A DNA stretch of 64,000 bases from Rehmannia glutinosa (taxonomy: Eukaryota; Streptophyta; Magnoliopsida; Lamiales; Orobanchaceae), in assembly GCA_016081115.2 (NCBI GenBank), contig JABTTQ020002621.1:496001-560000 (forward strand). The letters run 5' to 3'. The position numbers and the translations under genes were made by a program. Shown one piece after another: positions 47,701 to 58,124 of this stretch; positions within the stretch are counted from its first letter, which is position 1, and each line of letters starts with the position of its first letter. The notes beneath the pieces were generated by a model. It had not been told where the DNA came from. It searched no databases and saw nothing but the letters and a program-made list of their open reading frames with translations.

Positions 47701-49007
47701 TTTATAGATCTTCTTGCGAAGGGAGGTTCTCCGCCTTCCTTGCCTCTGGCTCTACCTTGCGTGCGTCGATTTCGACCAAAGTTAGTTTCTTCTCCCACGG
47801 CGGATTCTTGCTTAATCTATCTCTACAATTGTACCTTCTTTACCATACGCTCTATCTCGTCGTCCCGAAGGTGCCTACACATCTTCGTGGTGTGACTATA
47901 GTCATTATGAAATTCACAAAAGAAGTTTTACTTGGGTTTTAGGGGTACAATGAGAATAGTTTCGGCCATCTCAATTCTTTTGATTGGCCACCACTACTAA
48001 CACATGCGCCCTTGGTGCCACCAATGAAGTGAATTTATAGTTTCCACGGACCTGGTCAATAGTCCTTGCCTCCCCTCTTGCTCACAAAATCTTTTGGTCC
48101 CCCCTTCTTGATGCTATTCCAATCATGTCTCTTTTCTTTTCTCTCCCCTCATTGTTTTTGCTCCATTGAGCTTCCTCCAGATTAGCATACTTTTCAACCT
48201 GGACCAGAAGGTCATCAAAATTCTTGGATGACCTCTTAGCGATTGACCTGAAGAAGTCTCCATCCCTCAACCCTTGCGACAAAGGACTAGATAGTACCTC
48301 CCCAGTTCTGGAGGGCACCTCTAGAGCTACCGCCAAAAATCTTTTCACATACCCTTGCAAGGGTTAATGTTTTAATTGCTTGATGCTAAAGAAATAAACG
48401 AGGTTTTTTTGGTTCTTTTGTGAGATGGCAAACTGGTGCAGGAAGGCCGATCTAAATTCTTCAAATGAGCCAATGGAATCAGGGGGGAGCTGGCGAAACC
48501 AATACTGGGCTGACTTGGCCAGAGTAGTCAAGAAAACCTGACACTTTACCCCCTCCAAATATTTGTGTAGCAAAAGCAGAGTTTTCGAACCTACACAGGT
48601 GCTCCCACGGATATGTTGTTCTATTATAATCGTAATTCAACGCCCTGAAGTTGATAGGTAGATTATACGCCATAACTTCTGCCTTAGAGAGTATTCCTTT
48701 CTTTCCCACAGCTTGAACCGCCATCCTCCTACTCATCTCTCCCACTTCCTTTCGCAACTCTAGTTACTTGTCCGTCATTTCATCACTCGCAACACCCATC
48801 TCTCTCATCTCTACCTCCCTATCAGACGATGAGGGGACTTTTGGGCATACTTCATCAGCTTCCTACCTGGCTAGTGCCTCACCGATAACACTACTATTCA
48901 GATTGGAGAATTGCTCCATGGTAAAATACATCGTCTCCCTTGAAAAATCCGCACTTAGGTTCATTCCCGACACCCTAGGTACGAAGAGTCGGCAACGACT
49001 CGGGGAG
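47701..49007 (-). pseudogene. gypsy gag remnant (Tat/Retand-like)
   Basis: Minus-strand capsid core in three frames: TYPWEHLCRFENSAFATQI (about 48580-48630), VFLTTLAKSAQYWFRQLPPD and FEEFRSAFLHQFA (about 48425-48540), then GYVKRFLAVALEVP and LSQGLRDGDFFRSIAKR (48360-48220). This is the retrotrans_gag fold order of Tat-type elements. The N-terminal end is interrupted at 49007/49013 by the plus-strand copia element; the leader resumes at 56161. Confidence 0.85.
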
Positions 49008-49012
49008 TGTTT
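49008..49012. repeat. Target-site duplication TGTTT, left copy
   Basis: TGTTT precedes the copia LTR; the same TGTTT follows the other LTR at 56156-56160, showing simple insertion into the Tat-like gag leader. Confidence 0.85.
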
Positions 49013-49608
49013 TGTTAGATAAATGTTTTTATCATGATTTTGATGATTTTGTTTAATTGTGTTTACACCAAAAAAGTGTTTCTAAATGTTGTTGTCCAAA
49101 TACTCCCGATCGATCTAAAATGTTTTTATTAATTTTTCGGAGTATTTCTTAAAGTTTATTTTTGACAAAAATTGGACAACACTTTTGTCTCCTGTTCGAC
49201 CGGTCGCCCTATAGGGCATCCCATGTCTGAAGTTGATTTTTGAAAAGAAACTTGGGTCGACATTTTTTGGGGCATGTCAACCGGTCGACCGGTCAACCGA
49301 TGTCTGTGAAACAGACAATTTTCTCTGTATTGCTAAAATAGGACCCGAACCGGTCCACACAGGGGTCGACCGATCGGACCCCCCGTCGACCGGTCGCCCT
49401 GTGTTATTTTGTGAAATTATTTTCAAACTCTTCTTTCTACGCCACCGGCCGCCTATACTTTTTGACAAGTAAAATCTATCCGTTGTGCAGTGAGACCATT
49501 ATTCCTTAATTTGTGGGATTGATTTATAACAGTTATATTCTTGATTTAACATGTATTTCTTTTGGATGTCAATCCCCAAGAGAAGCCTATCCTTGATCAA
49601 ACATCTTC

Positions 49609-49617
49609 TATAAATAG
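49609..49617 (+). promoter_or_regulatory. LTR TATA box
   Basis: TATAAATAG, conserved at 55381-55388 in the 3' LTR apart from its first base context. It lies in the expected place for the U3/R boundary, ahead of a CAACAACAAC leader. Confidence 0.65.
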
Positions 49618-49894
49618 AGGAAGCTTTGGAGAAACAACAACAACAATTACTACTACACAACAAGAGATATAATCAAGCGTATATTGTGTTATTCATTTTC
49701 AACATTCTTATTGTAATAGCCTAAGGTCTTTCACTTTCACATCCCGAGGTCAGGCTTGATTCGTGATTACACTTGCACTTTTGAGTTGTAATTTTTTTTC
49801 AAAGTGTAATCTTGATTGTAATTCATCATCCAAACACAAGATATCCTTGTGAATATTCTTGTGGTAAGAATACACTTGGGTGATCTTAGGTGTT

Positions 49895-50040
49895 GAAGAG
49901 TGTGGTGCTCTTCATAGGTGAAAAAAGTTATGGTAATCTTCTTGTAGAAGAGTTTGGTACTCTTCGAGGTATTGGAGAGTTCGGTGCTCTTCAAGTCGGA
50001 AGATTGTGGTAATCTTCAAGGAGATTGTGGTAATCTTCAA
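49895..50040. repeat. Hairpin array in copia LTR (5' copy)
   Basis: Five 19-base hairpins: GAAGAGTGTGGTGCTCTTC (49895), GAAGAGTTTGGTACTCTTC (49947), GGAGAGTTCGGTGCTCTTC (49974), GAAGATTGTGGTAATCTTC (49999) and GGAGATTGTGGTAATCTTC (50020). Each has 7-base arms and a 5-base loop of the form NNGGT. Arm positions 6 and 7 differ between units but still pair (G with C, or T with A; T with A or G). Confidence 0.85.
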
Positions 50041-50307
50041 AGAGATGTTGTAAGGTGATGTTGTAATAGTTTTGTAACTATTTATAAAATTCTTTTTCTT
50101 TTGAAATTCATCCAGGAGATCTTTGGGGTGGTAGAGAATTAGGCCCTAAGTGGGTTGAACCTCTATAAATCGACGCGTGTGTTGTTTACTTCCAAAGACT
50201 TCCATTCTTGTCTTTGCTTATTACATTCGAAAAAGAGCGCATAATCGAGAAAATGGGCTTAATCTATTCACCCCCTCTAGATTATCGTAGTCCCTTGGAC
50301 TTACAAG

Positions 50308-50320
50308 TGGTATCAGAGCC
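50308..50320 (+). promoter_or_regulatory. copia primer-binding site, Met tRNA type
   Basis: TGGTATCAGAGCC, two bases after the LTR end, matches initiator Met tRNA. Confidence 0.9.
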
Positions 50321-50329
50321 AAACCCTTT

Positions 50330-51760
50330 GGCAAGCTCGTTCCACATCGCGAGTAAAGAGGAACGATCATTAGCTACGAACGAAGTCTACCTTACTACCG
50401 GCGCCTCCACGAACAAGCCACCACTATTTGATTCCAAAAATTATACATTTTGGAAAGAAAGAATGGAATGCTTCTTACAAAGTTGCGGGTTCGACATTTT
50501 GGAACACGGTCATAAATGGAGAATCCATCCCATTGAAAGATGGAACTAAAACTTCCAAAGTTCTCAAGGAGCTCAATGATGAAGACAAGAAAATCCTCTC
50601 CTTAAACGGTAAAGCTCTTAATATTCTTTAATATTCACTTACCTCTTCGGAATATGATCATATTCGAGGAATTCAATGGGCACATGAAGTGTGGAAAATA
50701 TTAGAAGCTATCTATGAAGTATATGCAAATGAAAGGAGCAACTTAAAAGCATCTACTTCTAAATTGGATACAACATCAAATCCAACGACATGGGATGGGC
50801 TTCTTACCTTAGGTGATGAAGAAGCGAGCAATGTCTTATGGGCATCGAAGAAGAATATGAGGTACACTTTAACCCCTCTACTTCTTTTGATAATGAATTG
50901 AAAGATTATTATGGTGAATTGCAAAATAATTTTGATGAGCTTCAAAATGAATTCCAAAGCTTGATTGTTAAATACAAAAATTGGAAAAAGGAATTCAATG
51001 TTTTGAAAAATGATAAGGATAGCTTATTCACTTCTTATGAATCACTTTCTTGTGCTCACACTTTGCTACACACTTGATAAGGTTAGAAACCTTGAAAAGG
51101 ATAATGAATCTCTTGTGAAGGTTATTAATTGCATGAAAAATGATTTAACAAAGTTTAATTTGAGTACCAATAAAATGACCAAAATACTTGATGTTCATCG
51201 TTGTGATCATTTGAAACTAGGACTTGGTTATAAGCCTAATGTCTTTAATCATAAGAAAAAGAATCAAGTCTCTAAGCATGTTAGTCATTATGCTCCTAGA
51301 ATTATTACATGCTTCTATTGTGGTAAAAAGGGTCTGACAAAGAAATTATTGACGGGCTAGAAATAGCTCTAATTATTATTGGAGACCTAAAAGTCTCAAT
51401 GCTAATCGAAGGACCCAAACACATGAGGGTACCACAAGAAAATTTTATGATAGGTACTCGGCGCAACAAAAATCAAAGAAAATTCAAATTGTCAAATCGA
51501 CAACAAACATTTGTGCCACTTAATAAAAGAAGAAGATATTATCAACAAATCAATTTTCAAGAAGAAGATATAATCAACAATGGGAAGGACACAATCCTTG
51601 GAAATGGCAAAATTGGAGAAGACATCATCAACAAGATGATTTCCCAAGAGGAAGATACTATCAACAATGGGAAGGACATAACCCTTGAAATGGCGTAATT
51701 GGTAAACCGTATCTCCCTATTTAAAATATGCATCTTTGTTTTATTAATATGCATGCTATT
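50330..51760 (+). pseudogene. copia gag remnant (Sirevirus-like element)
   Basis: The gag opening NKPPLFDSKNYTFWKERMEC (about 50413-50472) is the conserved start of copia gag. Then KILEAIYEVYANER and a Glu/Lys-rich coiled stretch (50838-51080) follow. The zinc knuckle begins CFYCGKKG (about 51310-51333) but lacks the His and last Cys in frame. After it comes a repeated block with QEEDIINNGKD (51556-51690, two or three imperfect copies). Several frame breaks occur. Confidence 0.8.
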
Positions 51761-53490
51761 ATTTTTGCCTTAAAAGTGTCAAAATGTTTTTTCAAATATA
51801 TTTCTTTAAAATGAGTTCTCTACTAAATACTCTCGGATTTTCAAAAATGCTTTTAAAGGAGACCTTGAATGGACATTCTTATTAAACTCTTGTATACTTA
51901 CAAGTTTTATCACTCTCTTTTGGATTCAAGCGAAAGCATTGTATACGTGTGTTATTTATTAAATTGTCTTAGCCATTTTGTCCATTACCATTTTTACTAT
52001 GTTCTTGTGCAAGACGTTTTGTCAAAGTTTTAAATATCTTGATATACATGTTCATCAACATATTATCTCATTTATGATTTATCAAGATTGACATAATCAA
52101 TTGAGGCATGATCATTATTGGTATTTTACTCCCATAGACGAGATATATTTGGGCTATTTTTCATGCTAATATAAGCGACGTCGTATATGAGTTTGTTAAG
52201 TTGTGTAGACTTTTTGAGGATGAGAAAGGAAGTACTCCAAATATTACTTACTTCAAAATATTTGGATGTAAATGTTTTATTATGAACACCAAAGATCAAA
52301 TTGGATATCTAATGATGATACTGATGACGAAGACAACATTGAACACAATTCTCAAATGATGCTCCAAGATGAAGATTGGTTAATAGAGTTGCAAGAGGAG
52401 CCAAATCAATTCGGAAGAAATGACATTTGAGAATTAGTACCATGTCATCCATCACAAACTATTATAGGCACAAAATAGGTATTTCGGAACAAGCTTGATG
52501 ATCAAGGCAACATTGTTCGAAACAAGGCAAGTTTAGTAGCTCAAGATTATTGTCAAGAAGAAAGGTATCGTCTATGATGAAACTTTTGCACCCGTAGCAC
52601 GTTTAGAAGCTATTCGTATTTTACTTGCCTATTCTTGTTATAAAAATTCCAAGCTTCACCAAATGGATGTTAAATCTGCATTTTTAAATGGCTTTATTCA
52701 AGAAGAAGTCTATGTAAAACAACCTGGGGTTTGAAATTTTTTCTAGGCTAAATGATGTTTATAAACTTAAGAAGGCCTTATATGGTTTAAAACAAGCACT
52801 CCGTGCATGGTATGATAGACTTAGCTCTTTTCTTTTACAAAATGGATTTACAAGAGGTAAAGTTGATACTACTCTCTTTGTTTTTGAAAAAAGGCAAGAT
52901 TGCTTATTAGTGCAAATTTATGTTGATGATACTATATTTGGTGCTACTAATGAATCGTTGTGCAAGAAATTTTCTAAGTTAATGCCAAGAAGGTAGATAA
53001 ACTTCTTCCTTGGACTTCAAATTAAGCAATGCCAAGAAGGGATTTATATTTCACAATCAAAGTATACAACTGAACTTTTTAAAAAAAAAAGTTCGGCATT
53101 GAAGAAGGAAGAATCATCACTGCTCCAATAGAAACCAATATCAAGTTAGACAATGATGAGAAAGGCATATTGGTTGACAAACAAAATCGAGGTATGTTCA
53201 TCAACTTTCATTACTCTCATAGGCTCAATATTCTTAATGTCGTATGCCTATGTGCTCAATTTCAAAACAATCCCAAAGAATCTCATTAAAGTGCCATTAA
53301 AAGAAATTTTCAATTTTTGAAAGGCAATTCTTCGTATGGCTTATTTTATCCAATGTTTTAAAACGTTCATATTTTCGAGATAACAAGTCCGGTATAAATA
53401 TTTCTCAAAATACGGTTCATCATAAGCGAACTAAACATATTGAGATTCGACATCATTTTATAAGGGATTGTGCTTCTTAAAAAAAAATAT
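51761..53490 (+). pseudogene. copia pol remnant (mostly RT and RNase H)
   Basis: Integrase is reduced to its C-terminal tail, ITYFKIFGCKCFIMNT (about 52240-52290). RT starts with YDETFAPVARLEAIRILLAY and [20 protein letters not shown] (52574-52715), then QIYVDD (52913-52930). The RNase H end reads NTVHHKRTKHIEIRHHFIRD (about 53412-53470). Domain order is copia. A deletion after YVDD brings GRXINFFLGLQ close to it, and stops are frequent. 51700-52200 has no recognisable domain. Confidence 0.8.
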
Positions 53491-54417
53491 TTGAGATGTG
53501 TTTAATTCCGTCTCAAGTTTAACTAGTGGATATTTTTTAAAACCATTAACGGTCGAGTCTTTTACCTCATTTCAAGATTGTTTAGGCATAATGCATATTG
53601 AATGAAGTCTATGTTTTCATTTTGTGGGTTTTTAAAACTTAGGGGTGAAATATTGGATTTTGGATCAAAATTCGAACAAAACTAGAAAAGTGCTCCAGGG
53701 ACCGGATGAAGGGAGGTCGACCGGTCGACCACTACTGGACCGGTCCCCCTTGGACCTGGTCGACCTAGAGCAAAAATGGGTTAAATTGCATTATGTCCTG
53801 ACTTAGCCATTTTCAACGTTTTTCTTCCGTTTTTCGACCCATTTGCAAATTTCACACACAATTCACCCAAAATGATTTCTTTCTTGTATATTTTATTTTT
53901 TTGGGTTTATATTATGAGTATATCATCCATATTACCCGACTCCTCCGATTGATTGGTAAGTTTAATTCTTTTTAATCCCAATTGGGTTGAACCCTGAGAA
54001 AGGTGCTTACATTTTGGTATTTTGATACAATTCTTGTATATTTGTAATGGGAATTATGTATGATGATGGATTATGCTTGTATAATTATGATTGGTGATTA
54101 TTTTTGGGCATGATTGTATTTACAAGGGCTATATACATCTTTTTTTTTTTTTAATTCTACGCCCGCCAAATGTTCGATAAATTGCTTCAATGAAAATTTC
54201 TTAAATTACATGATTCTCTCGATTTCAAAAGTCTTCTAAGTTTATAGAGATCATGTTTTGTTACTCATATGAGCTTTTACAAGTCAAATGATTGACTTTT
54301 CCCTTTTTCCTTGGATTTTAAGTTTAAATGTTCAAAGCTCGATAAATCGGTAATATTGCGCACTTTGATATGAATATATGATGTTTTTATCGTGCTAACA
54401 TTCTTTTTGATGATTCC
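53491..54417 (+). other. copia post-pol non-coding region
   Basis: No gene seen. A second cluster of GGTCGACCGGTCGACC-type palindromes lies at about 53715-53765, matching those in the LTRs, which suggests that this part was duplicated from, or shared with, LTR sequence. Confidence 0.5.
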
Positions 54418-54807
54418 AAAGGGGAGAAACACGAAACAAGATCATTAGCTCAAAGGAGCTAGAAAAAGCTCATGAGAAAAAGCTATAAGTTGTGGCTATT
54501 AAAAGCCATAAGTTGTGAATGAAACTTAGTCCATTGGATGCATTGTGGACTTTTATACATGTCTAATGAATTCGTAAAAGCCGAGCTTTTAGCTTTTATT
54601 TGATTGCTTCTATACTATTCTTGTTGTGCATGTTCAAAGGGGAGCTTTTATAAAATGTTTTGAAAATCTTTACTCCCATCCTTGTGAGTATTATGCATGG
54701 AATGTTGTCGCTCAAAACGGATAGTTATGTTTTGACCGAAAAATTGGTTTTGTTTTCAAAATCGGCCTCTTAAAATTATTTTAGTTTGTAATCATCAAAA
54801 AGGGGAG
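54418..54807 (+). promoter_or_regulatory. Three polypurine tracts ahead of the 3' LTR
   Basis: AAAGGGGAGAAA (54418-54429), AAAGGGGAG (54636-54644) and AAAAAGGGGAG (54797-54807). The last lies two bases from the LTR and is the likely functional plus-strand primer. Repeated tracts are a known Sirevirus feature. Confidence 0.7.
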
Positions 54808-54809
54808 TA

Positions 54810-56155
54810 CGTTAGATAAATATTTTTATCATGATTTTGATGATTTTATTTAACTGTGTTTTTACACCAAAAAATGTTTCTAAATGTTGTCCAAATACTC
54901 TCGATCGATCTAAAATGTTTTTACTAATTTTTTGGAGTATTTCTTGAAGTTTATTTTCGATAAAAATTGGACAACACTTACGTCTCGTTCGATTTGGTCA
55001 CCCTACAGGGTATCCCGTGTCGAAGTTGATTTTGAAAAGAAACTTGGGTCGACATTTTTGGGGCATGTCGACGGGTCGACCTTGAGGTCGATCGGTGTCC
55101 GAGAAATAGATCATTTTCTATGTATTGCTAAAATAGGACCCGGACTGGTCCACACAGGGGTCAACCGGTCGCCTTGTGTTATTTTGTGAAATTATTTTCA
55201 AACTCTCCTTTCTACGCCACCGGTCGCCCTATACTTTCGACACCAAAATCTATCTATTGTGCAAGAGACCATTCTTCCTTAATTTGTGGGATTGATTTAT
55301 AACATGACTATATTCTTGATTTAACATGTATTTCTTTTCATCAATCTCCAAGAGGAGCCTATCCTTGATCAAACATCTTCTATAAATAGAGAAAGTTTTG
55401 GAGCAACAACAACAACAATTACTACTACACAACAAGAGATATACTCAAGCATATATATTGTGTTCTTCATTTTCAACATTCTTGTTGTAATAGCCTAAGG
55501 TCTTTCACTTTCACATCTTGAGGTCTAGGCTTGATTCTTGATTACACTTGCAGTTTTGCGTTGTAATATTTTTTTAAATTGTAATCTTGATTGTAATTCA
55601 TTATCCAAACACAAGATATCCTTGTGAGTATTCTTGTGGTAAGAATACACTTGGGTAATTTTAGGTGTTGAAGAGTGTGGTGCTCTTCATAGGTGAAAAG
55701 AGGGTTGTGGTAATCTTCTTGTAGAAGAGTTTGGTGCTCTTCGAGGTGTTGGAGAGTTCGGTGCTCTTCAAGTCGGAAGATTGTGGTAATCTTCACAAGG
55801 TGCCGTTGAAGGAAGATTGTGGTAATCTTCACAAGGTGCCGTTGAAGGAAGATTGTGGTAATCTTCAAGGGAGATTGTGGTAATCTTCAAAGAGGTGTTG
55901 TAAGGTGATGTTGTAATAGTTTTGGTAACTATTTATAAAATTCTTTTTCTTTTCGAAATCCATCCCGGAGATATTGGGGTGGTAGAGGATTAGGCCCTAG
56001 GTAGGTTGAACCTCTTTAAATAAACGCGTGTTGTTTACTTCCCGCACTTCCATTCTGGTCTTCGCTTATTACATTCGAAACAGAGGGCATAATCGAGAAA
56101 ATGAGCATAATCTATTCACCCTCCCTCTAGATTATCGTAGCCACTTGGACTTACA
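54810..56155 (+). mobile_element. 3' LTR of the Sirevirus-like copia element
   Basis: 1346 bp copy of 49013-50305. Its first base is changed (CGTTAGATAAAT where TG is expected), and it ends CTTGGACTTACA followed by TGTTT. It is longer than the 5' LTR partly because the hairpin array has gained two 36 bp units. Divergence from the 5' LTR is clearly greater than between the giant gypsy LTRs. Confidence 0.9.
55670..55888. repeat. Hairpin array in copia LTR (3' copy, expanded)
   Basis: Same hairpin family as 49895-50040. GAAGATTGTGGTAATCTTC occurs three times here against once in the 5' LTR, two of them within a tandem 36 bp unit whose linker is ACAAGGTGCCGTTGAA. The unit at 55727 reads GAAGAGTTTGGTGCTCTTC, one arm base different from the 5' LTR but still pairable as T with G. 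Confidence 0.85.
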
Positions 56156-56160
56156 TGTTT
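56156..56160. repeat. Target-site duplication TGTTT, right copy
   Basis: Matches 49008-49012; the Tat-like leader resumes after it. Confidence 0.85.
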
Positions 56161-56301
56161 TCCACCGACCCCTCACCCACCTGCTCTATCGACTCCAACG
56201 GGTCTACTCCTTCCCCCCAATTGGTTAGCACCTAATTTCCACGTGAACCCGGTCCACTCATTCTCAAGTCTTGAACTCAAGTGTTTCCACAGACGGCGCC
56301 A
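56161..56301 (-). promoter_or_regulatory. Tat-like element leader and primer-binding site
   Basis: CCACAGACGGCGCCA (56287-56301) reads TGGCGCCGTCTGTGG on the minus strand, the primer-site form common in plant Tat/Retand elements. The leader between it and 56161 is continuous with the gag region at 49007 once the copia insertion is removed. Confidence 0.8.
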
Positions 56302-56920
56302 CTTTAAAGAGCCCCATATAGTCGAGAAATTAAAGAATGTTTACTCTCTCGTCAATTATATCTTCCTACAAAAACTATTCGGAGCAAGTCCGACATGAGC
56401 ATCGTGACGATCCAATTAGTTAGAACATAGAGAAGAAGAAAGTGTGTGTATTATCATGAGTGTTTGAAGTAAACTTTTATTGAATAAGAACATCTATATT
56501 TATAACTTTTCCTCCCAACTAACCATCTTTGGAGCGGACACATGGCTATCTCGGATTGGCCTGGCTCTTCTTAGTAGTCCCATCTTGGACTCGTTAGTTA
56601 CTCCTTAGTTACTATTTATCGGATCGGCTTACACAAGGATGTCCCATCACCCACATAGGCCTATAATTCATTAAATGCTCTGTTAGTGAATGTGATATGC
56701 ATTAAATGCTACCTAGGTAAAGCTTCCTTGCGTCAATGCGGTCTTGGAAGAGTTGCTAACTTCATTTACGTCTCGTCGGTGGATGTGTTGCGCATTTAAT
56801 GAGCCCCGGACGACCGTTCATAACTTGATGTATTATCTTTGCGGCTTTGATCGAAATTCTTCTTATAAAATGCCAAGGCCACCGCCCTAATATAATGTGT
56901 TTGACGAAAATGCGCCCAAG
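56302..56920 (-). mobile_element. Putative 5' LTR of the Tat-like element
   Basis: Sequence upstream (minus strand) of the primer site, ending near a phrase common in such LTRs (GGGCGCATTTTCGTCAAACA on minus, about 56895-56914). I did not find a clear TG start, and the matching 3' LTR is not in the window, so the outer edge is approximate. Confidence 0.45.
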
Positions 56921-57799
56921 AAAAATAATTAAACTAAATTTTTTGAAATTAAATTAAATAAAAGCATTTAAATTAATTTAATTTAATAAATAAAAACAAA
57001 AATAATAAATAATATCTAAAAAATATTGAATTTTAGAAAAATAAAATAACTAGATTAAATTACTATATTAATAAAAGTTGATTAAAATGTAATTAATTAA
57101 AAAGAAAAATTAGTTAATTTACTATGTTTTAAAATTAAAATTTAATAATTTAAAAATTATAATTTAGATGTAAATAAGAAAATTAATGTAATTTTATAAT
57201 TATTTTTTAATTGAATTTTTAAAATTTAAAATCATTAATTTAATTTATTTTTAAATTAAGAATTTAATAGTTTAATTTAATTGGTTTTTCAATAAGTTAT
57301 TTTTAATTAAATTTTATTTTTAAATTGAATAATTTTTATTAAAAGTTATTTTTTTAAAAAAATAATTAATCATTGAATTATTTGATTAATTTTTTTCAAA
57401 AAAATTCTTGAGGGCGTTTTCTTGTTTTCAAGTGAATAGATACCAATTAATAAAAAATCATTAAGTTTGGATACTAAATTAGTCAATCGCAAATGAAAGG
57501 TACCAAATCAGCAAACTTTATATAGTTCGGGTACTAAAAATCATCAACTTTTAAATTTGTTGCAATCAATTTATGCATGCCTTCTATAAGTCGAAAACAT
57601 TATTTGTGATTAAGCCGTGAACTCAAATTTATAACTAAAAATCATATGAGGGTTATATCATGATCTTAAAAATTAACTTGTGGCTATTATGAGTTGAGAA
57701 AAAATGTTTATGATAATACCTTGAATATAGAGTTATTTTATTGAACAAAGAGATGTTTGCAGAAAGATTTGAAAACTAGCAAGTTGTTGGCAAAAGCGA
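56921..57799. other. Very AT-rich low-complexity DNA, no gene
   Basis: 56921-57400 is almost purely A and T, with TTAATTTAA and AAATTAAT strings. 57430-57560 holds two or three loose copies of a phrase with AAGTTTGGATACTAAATTAG. Nothing coding is seen. Confidence 0.6.
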
Positions 57800-58055
57800 G
57801 AAGGGATAAATACCTTTAACCTCCCAAACTATTCGAACTTTTACACTTTGCCATACGAACTTTAAAACGTTACACTTAACCCCCTCAACTTCGCGAAATT
57901 TTACACTTTGCCTAAAATTCCGAATTTACCCCTAGTTTCATGATAGTTGGTTTTCAGTTTACCCTCTAAACTTTAAAGTTGTTGCACTTTACCACCTAGA
58001 CTATATATTTTATTGCAATCTCTATTTTTTACTCCTCATGGTCTTGCGATCCTCG
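57800..58055. repeat. Imperfect direct repeats before the pararetrovirus
   Basis: Three loose copies of a 55-75 bp phrase: CTTTTACACTTTGCC (about 57837), TTTTACACTTTGCCTAAA (about 57900) and GTTGCACTTTACCACC (about 57980), each after CAAACT, CAACTT or TAAACTTTAAA. They could be a decayed dispersed repeat of the host or the upstream intergenic part of the virus. I favour a host repeat because similar phrases occur widely in plant DNA. Confidence 0.55.
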
Positions 58056-58059
58056 AAAA

Positions 58060-58072
58060 TGCTATCAGAGCC
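58060..58072 (+). promoter_or_regulatory. Pararetrovirus primer-binding site
   Basis: TGCTATCAGAGCC, one base from the Met-tRNA site TGGTATCAGAGCC that begins caulimovirid genomes by convention. It lies 52 bases ahead of the first frame, as expected for the viral leader end. Confidence 0.7.
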
Positions 58073-58124
58073 TAGGTTTATTAAGAACTTTTAGTTAAAT
58101 TTATTATATTTATGTAATTAACAA

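Larger units (their letters stand above)
49013..50305 (+). mobile_element. 5' LTR of the Sirevirus-like copia element
   Basis: Begins TGTTAGATAAATG and ends CCCTTGGACTTACA (1293 bp). It has clustered CCGGTCGACCGG-type palindromes (about 49200-49400), a likely TATA box TATAAATAG (49609-49617) and the hairpin array at 49895-50040. Confidence 0.9.
49013..56155 (+). mobile_element. Sirevirus-like copia element, complete ends, decayed genes (7.1 kb)
   Basis: 5' LTR 49013-50305, Met-tRNA primer site 50308-50320, gag, partial pol in copia order, polypurine tracts, 3' LTR 54810-56155, and exact TGTTT duplications. The long post-pol region with three repeated AAAGGGGAG tracts is a Sirevirus-like trait. 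Much of integrase and parts of RT are missing, and stops are frequent, so the copy is non-functional. Confidence 0.85.

Noticed and set aside
49895..50040. Rho-independent terminators
   Set aside because: Hairpins lack T tracts, lie in tandem and occur in a plant LTR.
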